From: Euryodendron excelsum
Lineage: Eukaryota; Streptophyta; Magnoliopsida; Ericales; Pentaphylacaceae
Direction of reading: 5' to 3'
Assembly (NCBI GenBank): GCA_033060915.1
Contig: CM065386.1
Coordinates: 6,368,001 to 6,432,000 of the forward strand
Length of the DNA stretch: 64,000 nucleotides
The position numbers were made by a program, and so were the translations under genes. Position 1 is the stretch's first letter, and every line of letters begins with the position of its first letter. The notes under the pieces are model-generated. The model was not told where the DNA came from, made no database searches, and saw only the letters and a list, made by a program, of their open reading frames with translations. This document shows positions 1-12,100 of the stretch, piece after piece.

Positions 1-3000
1 ATAGGTAAACGACATGTAAATGACCTTAAATTTGCTATAGATTCTTATCACATTTTTCCTAGATACAGTAAAACTTTCATAAGTTTTTGACTACCCTAAT
101 TTGATCGAATGCTTTATCAAATCAGGGGTTGTAGATTTGGGCATCTGAATTCTACAGAGACAATTCAATTTAAAAAATTCACCATAATTCGAAATTACAA
201 TATTTTTTAGTGAATTCAAAGCTCAAATGATCTTTATAACCCTAACTTACAGTGTTTAAAAATTCAACCACAAAGAAAATATTTAGGTGGATCAAAACGT
301 TTGAAACTTACCTTGCAATCAAATTTTTCCCCTGTTCTTCTTTCTCTTTCTTTCTTCTTCCTCTTCTTTCTTCTTCTTTTTCCTTCCTCTTTCTTTCTAT
401 CTATTCGACTAATCCTCTTAACTTTCCTCTTGACTAGCAACCAAAATAGATACAATGATGTATTTATACCTCTCATATGCACACTCTCACCACTTGACTA
501 ATTAACTCACCAATCGACTCACCCCTCAACTCCTCACAAGCCAAACACTACACACACATGTACAAATCATAATTTTATATATTACTTAACCATATAATAA
601 ATATAATTAATTATTGATAAAATTATAAAATTGGAATCTCATATTTAGACCTAACATTTAATCCTTTTTTATTATTATTATGATGCCATTCTTAATGTGT
701 TTCATTCTTTGTCTTCTCAATATTATTGGTTTACATAGTAACTTATGAGAAATTGAAGACTTCATTGGTACAGTAATTTTTCTTCTTTTCTGTTTTGTAA
801 TTATTACACGTGATGATACGGATTAATAAAAAGAAAGGGTAAAGAGAAAAAGATATCAAAGGAGGCAGATAATTTTGATTCACCGTTACTAAGTTCAAAT
901 AATTTATGCAAAGTCTGTTAAGAGATAAAAATTTATCCATTTGTGAAAAAAGTTGGATGAGTAATTTCATTTAGAAAATTCAAAAAATTGTAGAACTTGA
1001 TAGAGTTAGATGGTGTTAGTGTGATAAACCAAAATAATAAAAAAAACAAAAAAAGTCAAAAAATTTATTGAAATTAAACATAATTAAATGCAAATATGAT
1101 TTAAGAAAAGAGTGGTGGCAAAGTAGCAACTTTTCTTTTTTCTTTTTCTGGTTTTTTTTGGATGATTTCAGTATTTATTTCTAACCCAGTAAGATTGAGG
1201 TTATTAATATCCATTCCACCACAAATTGAAAGAAAAGAGGCTATTTTTAGCATTGAAGTTGTGCTATAGGCAACAATATATGAATGCTTAGACCAAACTA
1301 ATCCCTCCCAACTTTTCTAATTAACCGGCAATATATATATATATATACATACATGTGTGTGTGTGGTCGTGGTGGCGTGGACCCAAAATATGCATCTGGC
1401 GGCCATGGTGCCTGAATGTATGCTCCTAAAAGTCTAACATCTAGAGGAGTTAAGGTTCTAGTCAATTTTACATTCATTGCATGCTTAATTGTGGTAAATT
1501 GGTAATCCCAGTGTGGTAATTACTGCAAATTTTAAGAGTACAAGTCAACCATGCAGAATTAGAAGGATTAGATCAGTGGTTCTGAGCAAGGCAGGCCGAG
1601 CTGATCATGACCTGGGTGACTGCCGCGTGTAAAATCTGGAGCTGTGTACATTTAATGTAGTAGGTCCCGTTTGATAATGGACCCCACGTTGAAGACTCAA
1701 AAATCGTTTTTGTTTTCAAAGGGTGTCATTTGCTTACTTTTAGTGCAACCTGGGCCATTTGCCGAATTTCATGTTTGATTTTTGACGTAGTTATAAATTT
1801 GCATTAAATATGAAGCATGTAAAACTTTCGTTTTCGTGAAGGGATTACTCGTGATGCATAAAATGGTGGACTCAGAAATTTTTTAAAAGGGATCAAAGGA
1901 AATTTTTTTTGTTTTTAGTGATACTGTTATCACAACTATCAACCAATGCAACTTAGATTTAAGTTTTATAATAAAAGATCTATGTATAAGCAAAGTAAAA
2001 ATCATAACCAATGTAGTATCTACAAATAAAAATATTATATTTTCATTAAATTCTTTTTTGTAGAGTCATCTTACCTATCACATTTTATAAAAAGGTAATT
2101 TTTTATGTTAAAAATATTTAATACCATCATAATTCTCATTAATCATATGTAGAATAGAAAATGATTGTTATGACATAAAATGTTTTATATATATTAATAT
2201 AATAATATTTAAAAAATGAGGGCTTAAGTTCAGTATTACTTTCATATGCATAACAAATGGAAAAATAGAATAGACAATAATAATAGTCATTGGAATAAAT
2301 ACGAGTGAAAATATAAAAGTATGAAGAGATTGGTGAATAAAGAAAGAATAAATAAATCTAAAATCAAGACACATTCAAATTATGAAAATTTATATGACCA
2401 AATAAAAAATGTTGAAATAAGTAAAATGTTATGACAAATTTTGAAATGGACAAGAAAAAACTATTTGGATTTGAATAGAGCAAAGATAAAAAATAATTGA
2501 GTTTTAGGGGCCAATTTACCTATTCTCTCATTAATATTCAAAAATAAATGGGACCTTAAAAAATTTTTTTAAAAGTTAAGGAGGTTAATTTAGCTGTTGT
2601 ATCATTTCAAAAATACATAAGATCTAGAAAAAAATTTCAATAGTTAGGGGAACGTGACCCGCGCCCGTGCCCTGTGAGTCCGCCGTTGGATGCATTAGTT
2701 GGCCCGATGCCTTTAACAGTATATCAAAAAAGAAAATATCTTGGGTCTCTTATATGCTTTGTTTGGGACAGAAAAATTCCCATAAGATTAATAGACCGAA
2801 ATGCGGATTTCATGAAGTTATGGGATATATCATTCGAGGAAGAGGGTTTAATCCAATTCTCAGATTTAATATCTATCTGTTATCCTATTTTTTTATCCCA
2901 CTCTAACCAAATTTAATATTAGGCATCACATTAAAAAATTTAATCTCACGGTATATATAATATTGTCTATTATCCCGTAATATCACTAATCCCCTAAGTT

Positions 3001-3699
3001 TTCTTTTGAAAACTTACTAATAACTGAAATAGCCAGTTACGAGGCAAAGTTGGAGATACATTGACCACTCTTATAGTCTGCTAATATTACACAAATCAAC
3101 CCTCGGGTATGAAAAATTGTAATTTCTTTCTCAAAGTCAAACCAATTTTCTCTCCAGTTCAAGGGGCCCCATTGCCGGCACAAACAACGACAACCCCAAC
3201 CCCCCCGGCCGGCGAAGCCGGGAACCCCCTCCACCGCATCTTTATTTCTTACTGTTAGAACTTTATTAAGAATATTAAAAAAATATGTGCTATAGGAGGT
3301 CATGGTTCAAAGCGTACTGACGCTCTTTTGAGCCTTTTAATTTGGTTGGACTGCCTGCTTATCCACTTGGTCTTTGATAGTGTTGCAGTGACGAGCTTGC
3401 CTTTTCTGCAATAGCTATATATGGCTTAAATTGAACATTTAACAGTGAGTGAGAATAACTATAGTCACATTTAATGAGAATTGCTACTATCTAGTCGCCT
3501 TTTTTCACCTTCTTACTCAACAAAAAAAAAAAAAAAAAGTGCCGGTCACTAGTGTGCATGCATGTGCATTATGATATTATACACATAATACCATATAATG
3601 GAGAGAGGAAAATGCTATCATGAGATTGATGTCATATAATCATTCATGAGTTCTCGTTTTTAAGCTGTGCCTAATCGTGTGTGGCTGGTGTTGCGGTGA
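1..3699. other. Intergenic, AT-rich, no gene seen
   Basis: No reading frame here looks like a conserved protein. The stretch holds a CTT/TTC-rich pyrimidine run (about 335-405), a TA dinucleotide run (about 1329-1346), a short GC-rich island (about 3160-3240) and a run of about 17 A (3521-3537). Phrases near 1680-1800 and 2755-2990 recur in diverged form at 4380-4510 and 4575-4830, for example the words gaccccacgttgaaga and gtttgggac. This suggests an old local duplication or two copies of one repeat. Confidence 0.6.
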
Positions 3700-4134
3700 T
3701 TGTTAAAGATTATAAGAGGAGGTAATTGTTGCCTTAATAGAACCGATTTTATGCATGGATAATGTTGATTGTATAAAAACGTTAGCAACTCTAAAAACTG
3801 TTCAGTTTGCTTCAGGATATCTATTTGGAGGGGACTCGCTAACTGTTATTCAAGCAATTAGGAATGGTAATTCTCAACTCTTGTCTTTTGGGCATATTAG
3901 TACTGTGATTACTGAGATGCTGCAACTTTTAAAGAGTTTTTGTCTCTCTCATATCTCACGAAAAGGGAATAGAGTTGTCCACAGATTCACCAGAATGGTT
4001 CAAGACTATGAGTTTCAAAGGATTTGGATGGAGGAAATGTCTTCTTTTTTATTTTCTTTAATTTCAGCTGAAACTCCTAGAATTTTGTAATGGCCTTCTG
4101 GCCTTTTCCTATCTACAAAAAAGAAAAAAAAAAT
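3700..4134 (+). pseudogene. LINE-type retrotransposon 3' remnant, RNase H-like domain
   Basis: Positions 3755-4087 encode about 111 residues resembling the C-terminal RNase H-like (RVT_3) domain that ends many plant non-LTR retrotransposon polyproteins. Visible landmarks are GDSLTVIQAI (the second acidic residue of the RNase H fold with its following helix) and HISRKGNRVVHRF, matching the family pattern H-x-R-x-x-N-x-x-A/V-H. Catalytic residues upstream are missing and stop codons lie just 5' of position 3755. After the stop come a T-rich stretch and an A-rich tail (about 4118-4134), as expected for the 3' end of a LINE. It is a 5'-truncated dead copy. A domesticated RNase H-like gene is less likely, since no start or upstream exon is evident. 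Confidence 0.65.
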
Positions 4135-6185
4135 CAATGTTCTCTTTTATTTGATTAGATCAATTTGTATTTGTATTCGTATTTGATATGGGTGTCTTTT
4201 TTCTGTATTTTTTAATTTTTATTTATAAAGAAATCTCAATTAAAATAAAATGATAACGTAGCATATGTACAAAAAAAAAAATTTCACAATACGGTCGACA
4301 TTATGGCATACCTACTAGTAAAAGGAACATGAAGCAAACTAATTTACTAGGGAACATTTAAATGGCGCCCAATAAGAGAAGGGACCCCACGTTGAAGATT
4401 GGAAGGTCGGTATGCCTAATTTTGATGCACCATGGTCAATATTTTCGTGCTTGATTTTTGACGTAATTATTAATGTTTGACTTTCCGACATAAAATGAAT
4501 GTCGCATTAAGAATGATGAGGGCCACGTTTTGTTTGGTGAATTGAAGATGGGATAGGATTGTCAACCTCGTTGGCCTCATTGTTTGGGATGGAAAAAAAT
4601 GTCATTGGATTAGTAGTCCGGTCGACCCGCGTGGACGTATTCTTTGGATTATCTTCCTTCAATCAAGGTTCATATTTAAATCTTTTTTAATTTATTTTTA
4701 TCTTACTTTAACTTAAAATAGTACAAGACATTTTTTTCAAAAATTTTTTCCCGTAATATATAATCTTATATATTATTAAATAGTATTACTTGTCTTCCAT
4801 AATTTTATTCCGGCAAACAAACGTAGTCTTGGAGTAATTAGTCACCAAAATATGAATCACAAATGGCACTAATTAGTCATGGTTCCATAAATACTCATTC
4901 AACAAAGCATGAGTCTTGAAGTAGCAAAGAAAACAAAAAACAAACAACATAGTTGGTAAACGTTTTCTACTTTTGTTTTTGAAAAAAAAAAAGTGTTTAT
5001 TTTTTATTTTTAGTTGTTTATAAAATTTTAAAAAATAAAATAAAAAAATACTAAAATGGGTATGTTATCTGTTTTCAAAACATTGGTATAATACTATTAG
5101 CACAACAATAATCTACAAGTGTCCATCACTAAATTATAAAAAGCACACAGTAAAAATGCACAATAAAAAATAAAAATTAACAGTATTATCAAACGAACCT
5201 TTTTTTCATGTTCATAATCTAATGATGCATTGAATTTCTTTACTCATGACCGCACAAAAGGGTTAAGAAGTCCAAACGGCCAAAGAAATCAAACTGTGAT
5301 GGAACTTACGAAACTCGTTACGAGACACGTATTTGATGTAATACGAATCTCTCTCTTTCTAATTTCTTGTTAAAGAACAATCACGACATACAACTGCACA
5401 AAGGCCAAAGAAGTTCAAATCTAAAAGCTCTTAACTTTTGGTGTGATCAAAACTTATAAAACTCAATTAGAGTGGGTTTGATTTATTGGAGTCTCTAATT
5501 GCTATTAATTGCCACCGTTTGACATGGGCCTTTGGGCTGGCCGACCATCAGCTTTTCCGGGCCACAACTCCACCATGCCGTTCATATAGCATGGGCTAAC
5601 TAGTGATTTTCTGAGTTGTTATGAACAACTGGGTCCTACTCTTCGTGGATTGAATTTACGAGGCTAATACGACCCAAAACCTTTTCGTTGTAACTAAACC
5701 TTCACGGGCCGGCCCTAAATTAACGCCCTGTTGATTTGGGTTGAAGCATTGCGAAGTGTCGATGGGTTAAGCTATGTAATGGGCTAAGCCCATGGTCCGA
5801 TTGTTTACTTGGATATATTGAGTGCTCACCCGCACGCTGGTCTGTTTAATGAACTATGCTTCCATTTGTGTTGGATTCGTTGAAAACTATTTTAAATTGG
5901 TTCATTATTTTGTGTTCGGTTGGCTAAAAATCATTTAAAATTGGCTCATTATTTTAATAGGTCAAACTTTAACATATTTTAAGATTTACTAATTTTTTTA
6001 GATTGGCTCAGATTTAGCTCGTTATGTTTATATATACTAAAAAAATCATGTTACTCAAACTTATCTCTATTAAACTTGTTTGAACATGACTCATAAGATA
6101 AATAAGTCATACTTAAACATATTTTGAAGTTTAAAAAGTTTTATTCGGTTTAGTTCAACTTATTTATAGCCTTTCATTCTCATTA
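4135..6185. other. Intergenic, repeat-rich
   Basis: No gene is recognised. It contains one copy of a dispersed non-autonomous repeat (4950-5205, listed separately), A/T homopolymers and ordinary AT-rich DNA. Confidence 0.5.
4950..5205. mobile_element. Non-autonomous DNA transposon-like repeat (family shared with 60775-61035)
   Basis: This stretch aligns along its length with 60775-61035. Shared landmarks in order are ttggtaa near the left edge, tttttatttttagttgttta, a ctgttttcaaaa word, gcacaacaata, and a right edge cagtatta-caaacg. The ends look like degenerate inverted repeats of the type ...TTTGGTAA / TTACCAAA..., seen in plant hAT-type MITEs. No coding capacity. Target duplications could not be defined by eye. 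Confidence 0.5.
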
Positions 6186-6194
6186 AAAAAATAA

Positions 6195-6691
6195 GAGTTA
6201 ATTACAAGCACACCCTCTGAACTATGACTCAGTGTCACTATACTATTCTAAAGTCTAGAATGTAACAAATTGAATCATGAACTACCAATTTGTATCAATC
6301 AACCCATTTAGTTAGCAATTAGTAATAAGTTAGGAGAATAGATAAAAAAAATCATGTAATTTGTATATGTTCACAAAAGTTTATTTTATGCCTAAATTAT
6401 ATTATTTAATGACTGAGATACTCTTTATTTTGTTTTTATATTTATATGTCATTTGAAGGGACATATTAGTCATTAGACAATGATTATAACAAAGAAGATC
6501 AATTTAGGTATAAAAGTATACTTTTGTTAACATGTACAAATCAAATAACAATTTTTCTAATGAATTGCTAACAAAAGAGGATGATTGATACAAATTAGTA
6601 ATTCATGGAGTTAATTTGTTACGTTTTATATTTTAGGAGAGTATAATAATACTGAGTCATATAGTTTAAAAAGTGTATTTGTAATTAACTC
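6195..6691. mobile_element. MULE-type MITE with long terminal inverted repeats and 9-bp TSD
   Basis: The left arm begins gagttaattacaa and the right arm ends with the complement, ttgtaattaactc. The arms stay complementary, with scattered mismatches, for about 125 bp each (6195-6320 and 6567-6691). The direct repeat aaaaaataa flanks the element exactly (6186-6194 and 6692-6700). A 9-bp target duplication together with long terminal inverted repeats is the pattern of non-autonomous Mutator-like elements. The centre (6320-6566) is non-coding. The flank is A-rich, so the target repeat carries less weight than one of mixed composition. Confidence 0.75.
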
Positions 6692-6794
6692 AAAAAATAA
6701 ATGAGAATATGGCAATGATATATGAACAAATCCCAATAGAGCTAAATTAATGACAAATGCTGTTACCAAGTAGTTCTCTCTCCTGTTAAAAAAA

Positions 6795-6992
6795 TATGAA
6801 GGGCTGTTTGCTATAGTTTTTAAAATTTTATTTTTTTAACTTATAAGTAAAAAAGTTAAATTTTTTTCAACTTTTTTGCTTCTAACAATATAAGATAAGT
6901 AGAAAAACAAAAAAAAATTTTTTTTTTAAAATCTTAATGTTTTTACTTATAAAAAGAATATCAAGCCAAAAAACTCAACCAAACATGCCTGA
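6795..6992. mobile_element. Possible short non-autonomous repeat
   Basis: An AT-rich stretch bounded by ggctgtttg (left) and caaacatgcc (right), with internal complementary words around acttataag/cttataa. This resembles a small foldback MITE, but the arms are low-complexity and no target duplication is clear. Confidence 0.3.
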
Positions 6993-7932
6993 AATACCTC
7001 ATAGAACAGCATCAAATTACCTTCAAATTAGGAGATTCAATAAATGTATTAACTTTTTGACTGAAATTGTCAAATGACAAAACTTTATTAAATATTAGGT
7101 CTCTCCTTATATAATTTGTTAATTGGCATAAATATCTTTAATAGATATTAATTTCTACATAAATAATCATATTTTATTAGAATTAAATTACATTAAGACC
7201 CATTGTAGTTTTTGACAAATAGAAGGTATCCTCCTGTTTAGTGAAAACCTAATTTTTTTCCTATATTTGCCAAGTCTTACACCATAAAAAAAGGAGGCTT
7301 TCTTGCTTAGATATGCCATTTTTTTCCCCCATTTTGGCAAGATAATATGCAATTAAGAGGCAGATTTCTTCGAATTTTCCATTAACAAAATTAACAATAA
7401 TACCACTAAAGAAAGGAGGGTATTTATGTAATTACGCCACATACCGGTTCTCCTCGAAATCATCGCGCTGACGTGCCAGATCCGAAGAACTCAACAGATT
7501 CATCCATACCACGTGTACCGAAACACAAACACGTACCAACAAAAGACGTCGTCGCTTCACTCCTTTTCCCAACCACCCCAAAACCGCGTCGTTTCTGACT
7601 CTCTCTCTCTCCTTGCACGCTGTTTGACCAAGGCCTTTGCAAATCAAATCTCTTTCAAACCCGAAATTTACAACCACGACGAGCAGAACCGATTGTCCCT
7701 TATTTACTGCTCTTACCCGAGAACTCTCTCTCTCTAGCTCTGTGCATTGATTTTCTCTCTCTGTATCTACATCAATATATCTAAATCGGTGAACTGCTGA
7801 TCTCTTTCTCTCTTTATATCCGAGATCGGACCCGTATTTTTTTGTAGTAATTGTTGTTTCTGCCTCTTCTCGGACTGCTCTGTCAAAGGGGTCTCCTCCT
7901 GAAAATCTGTGTCTCTGTTTTTGCCATTCCTG

Positions 7933-9132
7933 GTAAGTCTCCTCCTTTTTTTGGCCTCTCTTTATTTTCCACATTTCTTTCCCATTTTTCTTTTCACTGT
8001 TACTCTCTGCTTCTCTCTCTCTCTTCCACTTTTGTCCTTTGCTGTGTGAGTTCTGTTTTGATCCGTGCCCGATCTCGATCCTTGTGGAAGTAGATGCTTA
8101 TTGATTTCGAGTCATCCGTGTTAGGAGTGTGAAAATTTGTCTTCCTTGGTGGAAAGATTTGATCTTTTTGATGGGTTTGTTTTGATTATAGTGTTATTGA
8201 TTGATTCGTGTAGCGATATAGAAGTTTTTGATATCTTTTCTCGCTTCCCATTTTCGTAATTGTATTTGCTTGCCAATTGGTTATCGGATATATGCAATGC
8301 ATGTGCATTTATATATCTCTATATATGGGTATCTAATATCAATGTACTCTTGAAATTTTGTGGAGAGTTTGTGGTATTAATTTGATCTTCTTGCCCTCTC
8401 GTATCACTTTGCCTGTGTTCTTTCTCTCTCTTTCTTTATTTGTTTCATTTTTGTTTTCGGAATGATATCTTGAATCTCGTAGTTTGGTTCAAGCACTGTA
8501 GCTAGCTGTGGAGTTTTTCCTTTTATTTTTTTTCTAATGCCTCATTTGGTTTTATGAATTGTCGAGGGGAAGAAAATGGAAAAGGAAAGGAAAGGCCTGG
8601 AAAAATTGAACTGAGAGGGGCAAATTCTTTGCTTCTGTTTGGTTGGACTAAGAAAAATGAGAATAAAATGAATTGGCATTTTTCACAAAATTCACTTTTT
8701 TTTGGTTTGGTTACCCTTGAATAATGAATAAGTAGCTCCATTTCATTTCCCTTTTTTTTTTTTTCTTCCTTTCTTCATCAAATCCTATATCCAAACACAC
8801 CATTAATGCTTTACAGATTGGCTGTTTGGCTTTTCTAAGCAAAAATCTATGATTACATGATGAAGATTGAAATATGTACAACTTCTTGGCTTTTTTTGTT
8901 CCCTTATTTAGATTGAAGACCATGGCCGTACATCCTTCTTGATAAATTCAAATAGAGAACTTATGGCCTAGTAAAAAGTGGTTCTGTGTTTGGTTGCTGG
9001 TGGGATTTTTCATTCTAGTGTAAAGTTCATGGCAAAAGACCATTGTTGATTAGTTATATGGTCGCCCAATTGAATGGGTTTTTCTTTTCTTTGTTTTCCT
9101 GATATGTTTTTTTTTTCTGCTTTCTGCTTTAG
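7933..9132 (+). other. Probable 5'UTR intron of the proton pump-interactor gene
   Basis: A good donor (ctg|gtaagt, intron from 7933) and a pyrimidine-rich acceptor (tctgctttag, ending 9132) lie upstream of the start codon at 9186. The sequence before the donor (about 7600-7932) is rich in CT repeats, typical of plant 5' leaders, and carries no conserved protein. The transcription start cannot be placed from sequence alone. Confidence 0.6.
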
Positions 9133-9185
9133 GATTCGGGAACTCGTAGGGCTTTTGTGTTTACTGTTAACTTCTGGGGGGAAAT

Positions 9186-12100
9186 ATGGGTATGGAGGTT
9201 GTGAAATCTGAATTGGCACAAGATTCTCTTGAAACTGGGAGTGAAGAAAGCAGCTCTTTGTTGCATGAGAAGGAAAATGGGACAATGCATCAGGGAAGTG
9301 GGATTAGTGAGCCCATAAAATTTGGTTCACATGTTACGGGCGAGCCAGTTAAAAGAGAAGGAAATGAAGTTCCTGTGGCCAACTTCCCAAAGGATGTGGT
9401 CGATGAATGGCCTGCACCTAAGCAGATCCATTCTTTTTATTGCGTCAAGTATCGATCATATGAGGACCCAAAACTGAAAGCCAAATTGGAGCAGGCCGAT
9501 AAAGAGATTCAGAAGAAGACTCAAGTGCGATCTCAGATCATCGAAAAATTAAGGGCAAGAAGGGTAAGCTGAAAGTTGTTTTAAAATTCAATTTATTAGA
9601 AATGTTATCCTGTAATGAAGCTCATAAATCATAATCAAGCTGGTGACAGATAAAATGGTTTATTAGAATTTGTTATCTGTAAGCAATTTTATTGTCTTTT
9701 TCTAGGAAAAACATCTCTTTATTTCCTGCTATATATGCGTGCTTCTAGTCAAGTCTTGACAAATAATGAGACATTAATATAAGGCAATCCTCATCATTGT
9801 TAAATTATCCATTACAGAGATCAAAGGAGGACAATCTTATATGCATATACAAATGTATATGTACCTAAACGAGTTAGCATGGGTAACACATTCAAAGCTT
9901 AAAAGCTTTTTCCAATCCCATTTTGAAGGCACTTAAATGTCTTGCTATTAAGAAATTAAAGAAAATGACAAATTGAACATGATCATGACATTTATATGTT
10001 TTGAAGAAAAAAAATTGACCTTTTATTTGTACTATTAAAAGGCTTATGAGCTTACCATTTGATTAACTGGAATGCTATCACAAATATTTGACAAAATGCA
10101 ATGGATTTATGAACGAACATGGAACATTATAGGCAAGTGATTATGAACAAGCATACTTCCTAAAATAAAGTAATATTTTGATGAGTAAACTGATTATCTA
10201 TAATATTATTTTATGGGAGAACACCATTTTTCGTATTTCCATGATTCTGAAGCGAGGTCAAGTTTTAATGTTTCAAATAAAGTAATTACTATTTTGTAAA
10301 TTATTCTTCATTCTTTTCCTTTTTGCTACTATAAAGACTGGTCATGATCAAAGCAGTTAAGAGAGAGAGAGAAAGGGAAGTTATAGAGGAATAGTGGGAC
10401 AATTATATATCTGTAGGTCAATTTGAAAATAATAGGATGGGATGATAAATAGAAAAGAAGTCATGGAGGTGGGATAGTTATGTAAGAATGGATAAATTTA
10501 TGGAAAATATTGAGTAGAGAAAAATATAATATGTAAATTACAGATCACGTGCACTGTGCTTGACAACCCTCGGGTCATTGCAATGAGTGGGCTCTTGTAA
10601 TTAGGGTTTTGTTAATTGTCAGTGGCAGTCTAATCATTTAACTTCTCGGTTGCATGTACATTGAATATCAAATAAGAAAGTATATATCTACAATACCACC
10701 AGTTTGCAAATATTAGTTATTTAATAAAAAAGCAAATTTCAAATATTTCTTGTCAAATCCTTTTTTTTTTCTGAAATAGCAACTCTGAGGTTGTCTTTTG
10801 TGATGCTACATCTGTTTTTGGAGTATTTTTATTAAGTAATATTTATCTATCAGGACTAAGAGTCAATTAATTGAATAAACTCATAACTCATTCCTTGTTC
10901 TTTTGTGAAATATCTACTCTGAACGAGGCTTTTGGCAATTGTAAGTCTGATTTTGCTGTATTTTTAATTATGTTATTCCATTTATTACTATATCTGATCA
11001 AAATTATGAGTGAGTTAATTGAATGAAGAACTGTTGACTGTAAAGAACCCAGTTATTGGAGGATGAACCAAATGACTACTTGATCAAACACACATTATCA
11101 TATCTAAATGTTTAGTTTTGCTGATTTCTGTCATCTGTAGTCAGATCGTGCTCAGTTGATTGCTCAAATGAAGCCTCTGAATGTTGAGAATAAGCAGTTC
11201 TGGACGATGTTGGATGAGAAGAGAAAAGAGATAGAACCTTTGCAGCAGGCGCTAGGCAAGTTGCGTAGCACAAACACTGCCAGCCGAGAGAAGGGTGTTG
11301 GTCTATGTTCATCTGAGGAAGAGCTTAATTATCTTGTAAGCTTCTGATGTTAAGATTTTTGATTTGTTGTAATTCATTTGCAAGTTTTGTGCTGCAGGGG
11401 CTTGCTGCCTTTCTTTTCTAATTTTCAATTGGAAAATTGCCATTACATAATTAAAGCTGTAGGCTATCATTGTATTTCTTTTATATTCTTTTTATGTATA
11501 ATTTTGAACTACAGATCAAAAGCTTGCAATACCGTATTCAACATGAAAGTATTCCACTTTCGGAGGAGAAGCAACTCCTTAGGGAAATTAAACAGCTTGA
11601 AGGGACGAGGGCAAAAGTAGTTGCTAATGATGCTATGAGGGCAAAGATTCAGGATTCATTGGGTGAAAAAGAAGCCATTCAGGACCAGGTTAAAGTAAGA
11701 TGGTCCTCTTTATTCTTGTCATCATGCTCACTTTATTTGTTGCATATCTGCTATTACTGGTAGTGCCTTTATTATTATTTTTATTTTAATATTTGTTGTT
11801 ATTTTATGTGAATTTACATGTCACTGTAGCTTATGGGAGTCGATCTGGATGGAGTTAGAAAGGAACAGCATATGGTTAAGGCCAAGCTTAAGCAACTTAG
11901 TGATGAAAGGGATGCCATAGAAACAGAAATTGAATCTCTACAGGCCGAGCTGACAGCTATTACAGAAAAGCGGGAAAAAGCTTATGAAAATTTTCAGGAA
12001 TTGAAGAAACAGCGTCAGGAGGGGGTATGTTTGTTTCCTTTCCATTTCCAATTACAACTTTTGGTCTGCTTAGAATTGCTTATGGTTTATTTTTCATTGT

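Noticed and set aside
7432..7974. 180-codon open frame on the minus strand
   Set aside because: It lies in the CT-rich 5' leader region of the proton pump-interactor gene; the translation is Arg/Glu-rich low complexity from the complementary GA repeats, with no family resemblance.
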